64,000 bases of DNA from Rhodoferax sp. (GTDB lineage Bacteria; Pseudomonadota; Gammaproteobacteria; Burkholderiales; Burkholderiaceae_C): positions 248,001-312,000 of the forward strand of contig JACKLL010000001.1 in assembly GCA_024235935.1 (NCBI GenBank). The letters are read 5' to 3'. Of the stretch, positions 34,173 to 41,608 are shown piece by piece. The notes under the pieces are model-generated. The model saw nothing but the letters and a program-made list of their open reading frames with translations, made no database searches and was not told the origin of the DNA. Position numbers and translations under genes: made by a program. Each line of letters opens with the position of its first letter. The first letter of the stretch is position 1.

Positions 34173-35987
34173 CTATCCGACCTTCGACGCCTCTGGCGGA
34201 CGATCCCGGTGCATCATGACCCAGTCACCATTCTCCAGCAGCGCTTCATTTCCCAGCTCCAGCACCAGGCGCTGTGCGTCATCCAGATGCCCCTGGTTCA
34301 GGGCGACCTGCAGACGCCGCTCTGCACGCGCATATAGCGCCGCCATCCATCGATAGCGCTTTGCCTGCGGACCGAATGCCATGCGCTCGGCATAGCCGCT
34401 GAGTGCTGCAGCCACCGCCGGCAACAGACCCATGAAGACGACCAGGACGTGGTGCGTGGTGTCGGCATGGTTCGCAGGGGCGATCCACGGGGACAACCAG
34501 ATCAACAGACCGATGCCGACACCGACGGCCACCAGCGCCCGCTCCCAGGACTCGCGCCTCTCCATCCCGTGGTGGTCCCGAACGCCGGCATTCTCGTAGA
34601 ACCTACGCTGGCACGAAACCCATAGCGGCAACACCAGTGCGCGCAGGGCCTCGGCGGGATTGCGCTTCGATGCAGCCCCAGCTTGGCCAGTAGCCAGTCC
34701 CCAGTCAGGCAGGCGCAGATGGGTGCGCAGCGCTTCGCGCACCCATTCAAGCTCACTGCGCTGCTTGCGAAGGTAGTGGTCGGACACATCCGCGCTCAGT
34801 CCCGCAATCTGCCAGAACAACTGCACCCTCAGCCCCTCGGCCAGGGCCCGGTAATCCAGATGCTTGTTGTGAAAATCCCGCAGCTGGGCAAATCTAAGCA
34901 CCCCGAATCCGATCAGAAGTGTCAGCGGATACATCGCCAGCACGCCCTTGTGCGGCAGGAGATGCGCGTAAATCTCGAAGAAAAGCACCGCCAGCATTGC
35001 GATCAGAAACAGGCTGACCAGCACGGCTCGACGCCGGCGCTGGAAATGCTGGGCAAGCACATCGGTGGCTGCATAGCGGTCAAGGGTGTCGCGCTGCGCA
35101 TCGTCCAGTGCGCCGGCTGCGTCCGGTTGAACCAGTTGGCCGCGACTGGTTGCAAACCCATCCCGGACTTCATCGCCCAGCTGCGCCAAGTCCCGGTTGA
35201 GGCCGTCGAGACGAGATAGCGCGGCAGCCACGGCGGTATTTGCCAGCGACGCGGGATGCTGTGTGTCTGCCGCCAGGCTTGCTTCCGGAAGAAGCACCCG
35301 CACGGCGAATGCATCCGCGGGCATCTGCCGGTTCGATGTGCGCGGCGTCACGACATGAATGACGGGGCCTGCCGCCGCGGCATCCAGCGGATTGGGCATT
35401 TGCGCATAGGGTTCCGGCAGGCCATTCAAGCGGTATCGAACGATCTGGCTCGTTCCGCCCACCGGCTCCGGGTCGGCCGTCTCGCCGTCCCACAGGGCAA
35501 TCAGCACATGGCAATGTCGCACGACATAAGCGCCGGCATCCAGGTACAGCAGATCCCGCGCGGGTCCGTGCGTCGTAATTGCGCTGTCAGCGGAGCTGCG
35601 CATATGCGGCACCTCGAAATGCCGCGTGGCACGGCCCAGAAGGTCGTTGAACTGCGCCACGGACCGCGTGCCATGCTCGGCATCCGATGCATCCGCAAAG
35701 TCCTCTTCATATGCGCTGCGCGCCATTGGCAGCGGAACCACCAGGGACATTCCCTGCGCCAGGGCCACCTCGGCGACCAGCCGGTCGGCCCCTTCGGCCA
35801 GGGGCGACAGCACGACCATGGGCGTATGCGGACACAGCTTGCGCAAGCCCGCCAGGCAATCGCCGACAGCCTGGCGCAGCAGCGCCGTGTCCTGATCGCG
35901 CAGGTCGCGGTGACCAGTGACACCGATGACAATGGGTAGCCGCAGGAATTCTGCGGCGTGCGGCTCAGCGGCGACATGGGGCTTCAT
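34173..35987 (-). CDS. SLOG domain fused to four-helix SLATT-like membrane module
   Basis: A 604-residue protein. The N-terminal ~230 residues are a Rossmann-like SLOG/LOG-superfamily domain (IGVTGHRDLRDQD at 21-33; LSPLAEGADRLVAEVA at 60-75), expected to bind a nucleotide or nucleotide-derived signal. Hydrophobic helices are at about 321-339, 350-367, 483-502 and 511-532. Between them are HNKHLDYRALAEGLRVQLFW and other conserved-looking segments, and the C-terminus LLENGDWVMMHRDRP resembles SLATT/DUF4231-type proteins. SLATT proteins are predicted pore-forming effectors. The start at 35987 has an aggaag site about six bases upstream. It is the first gene of the conflict operon, starting 173 bp from the 3' end of tRNA-Arg. 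No recognised catalytic residues of a lysine-decarboxylase-like LOG enzyme (PGGxGTxxE) are seen. Confidence 0.8.
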   Translation of the reverse strand: MKPHVAAEPHAAEFLRLPIVIGVTGHRDLRDQDTALLRQAVGDCLAGLRKLCPHTPMVVLSPLAEGADRLVAEVALAQGMSLVVPLPMARSAYEEDFADASDAEHGTRSVAQFNDLLGRATRHFEVPHMRSSADSAITTHGPARDLLYLDAGAYVVRHCHVLIALWDGETADPEPVGGTSQIVRYRLNGLPEPYAQMPNPLDAAAAGPVIHVVTPRTSNRQMPADAFAVRVLLPEASLAADTQHPASLANTAVAAALSRLDGLNRDLAQLGDEVRDGFATSRGQLVQPDAAGALDDAQRDTLDRYAATDVLAQHFQRRRRAVLVSLFLIAMLAVLFFEIYAHLLPHKGVLAMYPLTLLIGFGVLRFAQLRDFHNKHLDYRALAEGLRVQLFWQIAGLSADVSDHYLRKQRSELEWVREALRTHLRLPDWGLATGQAGAASKRNPAEALRALVLPLWVSCQRRFYENAGVRDHHGMERRESWERALVAVGVGIGLLIWLSPWIAPANHADTTHHVLVVFMGLLPAVAAALSGYAERMAFGPQAKRYRWMAALYARAERRLQVALNQGHLDDAQRLVLELGNEALLENGDWVMMHRDRPPEASKVG

Positions 35988-36160
35988 CGATCTTCCTGGG
36001 AACGGTGGGGTGTGCGGATCAAACAGGCCCATGCCGGATGCAGGGCGCACCACAATTTACCGCATCTGCGAAAGTGGCTGACGCATGCGCGGGCTGAGCT
36101 TCACGAGAAGCATTGCCGCCCCAGGGATGAGGCCTGATCGGGTGATGGTTGCGCTGCCAA

Positions 36161-36237
<77 letters not shown>

Positions 36238-36726
36238 TCTCCGGAAACCCTGTTCCATGGCTACCATTTCCTCCCGGGTCTGGTAGCGCCAAAGAATTCA
36301 GAACTGCGGTATTGGATCATACATTTGTGAGCGCGCAGTCAGGGACCGCACCGCGGCGCGACAATTTTTCAAGTCCGCGCCGTTCGCCTTCGACGATCGG
36401 ATACGGAGGGCGATGATGGCTACCATACGAACGAAGGCTGACACCGACGTTTCGAGCCTCTGACTCCCTGGCGGTCGATCCATTCACAGGTTGGCGAACA
36501 GACATCTGCCAAGCGAGGCGTCATTCACGCGTACCGGCATCTGTTGCGACTTGTGGTCCATGCCCTGCCACGAAGACCTTGATGCCGGGCGGCACCTGGA
36601 GGCGCGCCAGTCGCTGGACAATCTGCGCAAGAAGCAAGGGGGACCTGGCGTTCACCCGCCAATCCTCGAGAATGGTCAAGGCGAAAGACTTCGAAACTTC
36701 GACCCAGGTTGTCACGCAGCGGCGAA
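36238..36726. other. 489-bp gap between tRNA-Arg and the cyclase gene
   Basis: No convincing gene was found. Short open frames exist on both strands, but none has family-like sequence or a ribosome-binding site. The stretch is less GC-rich than the flanks in places. It may be decayed island DNA. Confidence 0.5.
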
Positions 36727-39700
36727 TCAGCCCCTGCTTGTCGCGGCCATCAGTTGCTCCGCTTCGTTGCGAAGTGAACTGGCGCCACGGGAGTGAAGTT
36801 TCGCCAGCAGGGGCGCAACGAGTTGTACCGCACGTGGGGCATGTCCCTGGTCCAGCAATAGTGAGCCGAGTTCGGTGGAGGCGCGCAGTTGCCAGCCCAG
36901 TGCGCCTTGCCGCCGGGCTTCGTCGACAGCCCGCTGCAGCGTCTTGTTGGCCTGCAATGTATCGCTGGCCGGGAGGACCCGTTCGTAGCGGCTCAGCCAG
37001 ATGAGGCTGTCGATCCAGAAATAGCGCTCTGAGCCATTTTCCAGTTCCCGGGCGACATTGTCCGCATGCACTTGTGCTTGCGCGAGGCACCCCAAGCGCG
37101 CCAAGGCCCAGGCGCATACGGCCTCGTGCAATGACACCATGGTACCGGTCTCGGTCTGCGCCAAGCGGCGCAGACCATCCTGCAACATATCGGCTGCGGC
37201 AGCGGGCTTGTCCTGCAAGGCCAGCGCGTATCCTTGCAGCAGGCTGCAGTAGCCGCGCCACAGATCCATGTCGTGCTTTTCAGCCAGCCCGATGGCCTCG
37301 TCGCAGAGGGTCAAGGCCAGCGTGGCGTCGCGGTCAACGACGGCCACGATGGCGCCGTGCGTGAGTGCATGTCCCAGCGTATGTATGTGCCCCATCGCGC
37401 GTGCATCGGAAATCGCCTGCGCACTCAGGCTACACGCCTCATCGCGTCGACCAAGCGCCCAATACGTAAGCGCCACGTGGAATTGCGTCGCAATCTCCGG
37501 GTCGGCCGCAAAGCGCTGGGCCACAGCGAGCCGACGTTCGCGCGCCTGTTGCCGCACGTGATAGGCCAGTCGTTCGGCCTGCTGGAACGTGGCGGCAGCG
37601 GCCTGTGGCGTCCCCAAGATCATCTCGCTGATGCCTCGCGTTCGAAGTGCCGTCAATGTCCTGCCCTGGTCCTTGTCATCCAGTGTCTGCTGAACCATGG
37701 ATTGTGCGACGCCGTATGCAACGGCGTGTTCGCCGCGCACGTAGTACACGACCCAGCGCGCGTATGCGACCCAGAAGGCGCGTTGCGTGTCGTCGATGCG
37801 CTGCGCCAGCTGGTACGCCTCGGAGAACACCTCCACGCTGGCGGAATGGCTGTAGCCCCGCAACGGGATGGTGGCCTGTCCAAGTGCAAGCAGCAGGTCA
37901 AGGCGACGGGCGAGTGTCTCTGCGTCCGCGCCTTCGGCAGGCAAAAGCGCCAGCGCGTTCCTCAGGTCGGATACAGCCTCTGCGAAGGCGTACCGTGACA
38001 TGGCCTGCGCCCCTGCGCGCGCCCAAAGGGCAATTGCGCGCTCGCGCAGTCCCGCCGCCGTGGCGTGATGCGCCAGCAATTCGGCGGGCGTGTCCGCAGC
38101 GGCTTCGAGTGCCGCAAGCACGTGGGCATGTAGTTCTTCCCGCTTTCGCTTGACCAGGCTGGCGTATGCCGCATCGCGCACAAGCGCGTGTTTGAACAGA
38201 TACTGGCGGTCGGCTCCGGTACCACGCACATAGACCAGCTCGGCATCCTGCAGTTGTGCCAGCGCCTCGTCCAGCGCCTCCTCGGTCATGCCCGCGACTC
38301 GAAGCAGTAGCGCATGCGCGAATTCGCGGCCGATACAGGCCGCGATCTGTGCCACTTCCTTTTGCATCTGGTGGCGGTCCAGGCGGGCCATGAGACTGTC
38401 ATGCAAGGAGGCCGGCACATTGGCGTCGAGATGCTGCTTGCGCAAGACGTAGGTGAGGTCTCGCTCCACCAGGGCACCCGACTCGAGTAGCGATTTGGTG
38501 AGTTCCTCGACAAACAGCGGTATGCCATCCGTACGCGCAGTGATCTGCGCCAGCGCCATCGGGTCCACCGTCTGGCCTGCGCACAGGTTGCGCACCATGA
38601 CCGCAACATCCTCCGGCGCCAACCGAGGGAGTTCGAGCGTCGAGATGTGGTCTGCCGGCACAAGGTTGGAGGCGAACTCGGGGCGATAAGTGATGATGGC
38701 CAGCATCCGCATCCCTTTCACCCGCTGGGTGTAGAGCTTGACGAGTTCCAGAGACGTTGCATCGCTCCAGTGCGCGTCCTCCAAAATCCACAACACTGGC
38801 GCGCTGCTGGCAATGCGTTCCAGATGGTGCATGAGTGCCGAGAATGTCGCCCGGCGAAGCTCGGCTGGCGTCAGGTCCATCACAGGCAGGTGCGCCGGTC
38901 GTGCAAGACCTAGCAATTCGGCGGTCAATGCCAAATCAACGCCGTCAGAACCCTGCAGCAGCTTTTCGAGCTTCTGCCACTGCACGCCTGCGTCATCCCC
39001 GGGGACGATCCCCGCAGCGCGCGCTATTTGTTGGGCCATCGGGAACAGCGTATTGCCAGTCTGGTGGGGCGAACACTGGTTCACTACGCGCACATGCTGC
39101 TGCGGCGCAATCGCGCGTTGCAAGGCGTGCAGCAGGCGCGACTTCCCGATGCCGGGTTCGCCGGGCAACAGCACGACCTGGCCCTTGCCGGCGACGGCCA
39201 TTTGCCAGCGTTCCTGCAGCATGCGCAATTCGCGATCTCGGCCAACCATCTGTGTCGGTGTCCCGCCATGCATGGCATCGAAGCGCGTCTCGTTGGAGTA
39301 CTCGTACAGCACGCGGTACAAGGCCTCTGGATGGGGCAGCCCCTTGAGCGTGTGCCCTCCCAGTTCCTCGAAGGCGAACTGGTGTTGCGTGAGCCGGTGG
39401 GTTTGTCGGCTCACCACGATCTGGCCGCTGGCGGCGAAATCTACCAGCCTTGCTGCGAGATTGGGAGTTTCGCCGACGGCGGAATGTTCCCTGGCGATGT
39501 TCAAGCCAGAGGCCTCGCCAACCACCGCCAGCCCCGTCGCAATACCCACATGTGCGGCCAGTGACTCTCCGGTGGGCGCGCGCAGTGCCTGGACCGCTCG
39601 CACGATGGCCATGGCGGCCTGAACCGCTCGGCTCGCATCGTCTTCGCGGGCGCGGGGATAGCCGAAATAGACCAGTGCACCATCCCCCTTGAATTGCGCA

Positions 39701-40044
39701 ATGGTCGCGTCGCAGCGCGCTGTTTCAGCCTCGACAGCGTCGTAGAAGGAGCGGATCACATCGCGCATGTCCTCCGGGTCGATACGGCTGGACAACTGGG
39801 TCGAGCCGACCAGGTCGGCGAACATCACCGTGAGCTGGCGGCGCTCGCCGTCCTCGGTGGCCGCACCGTGGCGGCGGATCGCCGCCAGGAGCCGGATACG
39901 AGCGCCGATCGGCATCCCCATTTCCTTCAGATGCGCGTCGCTGAGCATGGAAAGCGACCCCAGGTCGATCTGGCTGGCCTCGAATACGGGCAGATAGGCT
40001 TCCAGCCCCTGTTGCTGCAGCAAGTGTCTGATGCTCGTTGACAT
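36727..40044 (-). CDS. SAM/class III nucleotidyl cyclase/AAA ATPase/TPR signalling protein
   Basis: A 1105-residue multidomain regulator. Residues 1-60 resemble a SAM domain (LLQQQGLEAYLPVFEASQID). Residues ~68-230 are a class III adenylate/guanylate cyclase domain with metal aspartates D77 (MFADLVGST) and D121 (FKGDGALVYFG). From about residue 265 there is an AAA_16-type ATPase starting MVGRDRELRML, with Walker A PGEPGIGKSRLL and Walker B-like PVLWILEDAHWSD. The C-terminal ~450 residues are helical TPR-like repeats. Such proteins occur as one-component signalling ATPases in proteobacteria; the trigger is unknown. The start at 40044 has an aaggag site. It is divergent from the P450 gene and may control it. 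Confidence 0.85.
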   Translation of the reverse strand: MSTSIRHLLQQQGLEAYLPVFEASQIDLGSLSMLSDAHLKEMGMPIGARIRLLAAIRRHGAATEDGERRQLTVMFADLVGSTQLSSRIDPEDMRDVIRSFYDAVEAETARCDATIAQFKGDGALVYFGYPRAREDDASRAVQAAMAIVRAVQALRAPTGESLAAHVGIATGLAVVGEASGLNIAREHSAVGETPNLAARLVDFAASGQIVVSRQTHRLTQHQFAFEELGGHTLKGLPHPEALYRVLYEYSNETRFDAMHGGTPTQMVGRDRELRMLQERWQMAVAGKGQVVLLPGEPGIGKSRLLHALQRAIAPQQHVRVVNQCSPHQTGNTLFPMAQQIARAAGIVPGDDAGVQWQKLEKLLQGSDGVDLALTAELLGLARPAHLPVMDLTPAELRRATFSALMHHLERIASSAPVLWILEDAHWSDATSLELVKLYTQRVKGMRMLAIITYRPEFASNLVPADHISTLELPRLAPEDVAVMVRNLCAGQTVDPMALAQITARTDGIPLFVEELTKSLLESGALVERDLTYVLRKQHLDANVPASLHDSLMARLDRHQMQKEVAQIAACIGREFAHALLLRVAGMTEEALDEALAQLQDAELVYVRGTGADRQYLFKHALVRDAAYASLVKRKREELHAHVLAALEAAADTPAELLAHHATAAGLRERAIALWARAGAQAMSRYAFAEAVSDLRNALALLPAEGADAETLARRLDLLLALGQATIPLRGYSHSASVEVFSEAYQLAQRIDDTQRAFWVAYARWVVYYVRGEHAVAYGVAQSMVQQTLDDKDQGRTLTALRTRGISEMILGTPQAAAATFQQAERLAYHVRQQARERRLAVAQRFAADPEIATQFHVALTYWALGRRDEACSLSAQAISDARAMGHIHTLGHALTHGAIVAVVDRDATLALTLCDEAIGLAEKHDMDLWRGYCSLLQGYALALQDKPAAAADMLQDGLRRLAQTETGTMVSLHEAVCAWALARLGCLAQAQVHADNVARELENGSERYFWIDSLIWLSRYERVLPASDTLQANKTLQRAVDEARRQGALGWQLRASTELGSLLLDQGHAPRAVQLVAPLLAKLHSRGASSLRNEAEQLMAATSRG

Positions 40045-40173
40045 GCGCCTTCTCCTTGATCCGCATCGCTGGTTGCGGCACTCGCCTCAGCCGGGGAAAT
40101 CCTTAATAATGTTACGGAAAATCTACAAAGCCAACAAATCTGTTGCTGTTGCAGCAGACAGTCAGGGGGCGAT

Positions 40174-41604
40174 ATGGATCAAACAGCAGTCGAGGCCCGT
40201 CGTTCGGTTGGCAATGAACCACCGGCCTTTGATGTTGGACGGTTGGAGTCCCCCGCCCTGAGTTCAGCCCTGCTCGACGCGTTGCTGCGATATCCCGTCG
40301 GGCAACGGATTCTGGATGTGCTCCGCTGGATCAAACCGGTGTGGCGCATTCCTTTCCTGGAGTGGACGCTGGTCTTGCGTTACGAGCACGTACGTGAGGT
40401 CTTGTCCAGTTCAGGCGAGTTCCAGGTCCCCTGGGGGGCGAAGATGAAGCGCGTGACATCGGACGACGGCGCAGAGCCTCCCAACGGCCGCAACTTCGTA
40501 CTGGGCATGACGGAGCCCGACGCGCACTACCGGCAGGACTACGCGCTACTGGCCCAGGCGTTTGCGTTTGGGGACGTTGCGACGACCGTCTCGCGGTTGG
40601 CACTAGAGGCCAGCGAAACTTGCTTGCGGGATTGGCAGCCCACACAGCAGACGCCCTTTTTTGACGTCGTCGAACGCCTGGTTCTGTCGGTGCCTGCAAT
40701 GATGTGCGATACCTACTATGGCATACCGATCGCCGATCCCGTACATTTTGGCAAGTGCAGCCTGGCCGTGAGCTCGTACCTGTTCGGTCCACCGTTCGAA
40801 GATGATGGAAAAGCCAGTACGGCACGAAAAAGGGAGATGGCGCTGGCTGCCGCAGCACCGCTGCGCCACACCATCCGGACTGCCATGCGTGAAGCCGAGC
40901 AGTCGCTCATGGCAAATGGTGATAACCCGGCGGACAGCAGTCCCCTGCACCGGCTGATGCGTGCCAAGCGCGACTCTTGCGGTGCCATCGATGACGACCG
41001 AATCCACGTGCAGCTCTTTGGCATGGTCCTGGGTTTCATTCCCACCAACGTACTGGCCGCGGGCAATTTGCTGGAAACCCTGCTGGACAAGCCCGAATTC
41101 ATGTTGCGTACGGTACAGGCGGCGCGCGCCGGCGACGACGAACGCCTTTGGCGCTGCCTGCGCGAGACCCTGCGCTTCCGCAACATCAATCCCGGGCCGT
41201 GGCGACTGTGCGCGCATGACACACTTCTGGCCAATGCACATGGACGCGCCACGCGCATCCGCAAGGGTGAACAGGTACTTGCCTGCACGCAGGCAGCCAT
41301 GTTCGACGGAAGGCGAATTACTCATCCGCACCTTTTCGACAGCAATCGGCCGGACGAGGACTACCTGGTTTTTGGCCTGGGCCAGCACTGGTGCCTCGGG
41401 GCATATATCGCCATTGCACAAATCACGCAGATGTTCAAGGTGCTTTTCACACACTTTGACGTGAGCCCTGCTCCAGGAGCCGCCGGACGGATGAAGCGCG
41501 TATCGGTCTTTCCCCTGCATCAGATGGTGAGCCTGAAGCCCGTTGCAGCGCCATACGGCCTCGCCTCCGGCGCCCAGCCCCACAGTGCACAGCACGGAGG
41601 GTAG
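40174..41604 (+). CDS. Cytochrome P450 with atypical I-helix
   Basis: A 476-residue soluble-type P450. The heme cysteine is C407 in FGLGQHWCLGAYIA, and the K-helix ExxR is E331-R334 (RETLR). The I-helix region reads GFIPTNVLA with T291, lacking the acidic residue of the usual AGxDT/AGxET pair that helps oxygen cleavage. That pattern is seen in P450s that isomerise or dehydrate peroxides or use peroxide, so ordinary monooxygenation is uncertain. No ferredoxin or reductase gene is nearby. The next gene, a DyP-type peroxidase, starts four bases after its stop, so the two are probably translated together and act on one pathway. The product is unknown. Confidence 0.85.
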   Translation: MDQTAVEARRSVGNEPPAFDVGRLESPALSSALLDALLRYPVGQRILDVLRWIKPVWRIPFLEWTLVLRYEHVREVLSSSGEFQVPWGAKMKRVTSDDGAEPPNGRNFVLGMTEPDAHYRQDYALLAQAFAFGDVATTVSRLALEASETCLRDWQPTQQTPFFDVVERLVLSVPAMMCDTYYGIPIADPVHFGKCSLAVSSYLFGPPFEDDGKASTARKREMALAAAAPLRHTIRTAMREAEQSLMANGDNPADSSPLHRLMRAKRDSCGAIDDDRIHVQLFGMVLGFIPTNVLAAGNLLETLLDKPEFMLRTVQAARAGDDERLWRCLRETLRFRNINPGPWRLCAHDTLLANAHGRATRIRKGEQVLACTQAAMFDGRRITHPHLFDSNRPDEDYLVFGLGQHWCLGAYIAIAQITQMFKVLFTHFDVSPAPGAAGRMKRVSVFPLHQMVSLKPVAAPYGLASGAQPHSAQHGG

Positions 41605-41608
41605 TCCA

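Noticed and set aside
30068..35987. Calling the operon Thoeris, CBASS or Avs outright
   Set aside because: There is no SIR2-SLOG ThsA fusion, no CD-NTase and no Avs-type architecture; only domain types are shared.
36521..37261. A minus-strand frame overlapping the cyclase gene 3' end
   Set aside because: Mostly out of frame with the cyclase gene; the remaining part has no recognisable family.
36727..40044. Treating the cyclase protein as a CBASS or Pycsar cyclase
   Set aside because: It is a SAM-cyclase-AAA-TPR signalling protein with no adjacent effector; the domain order differs from phage-defence cyclases.
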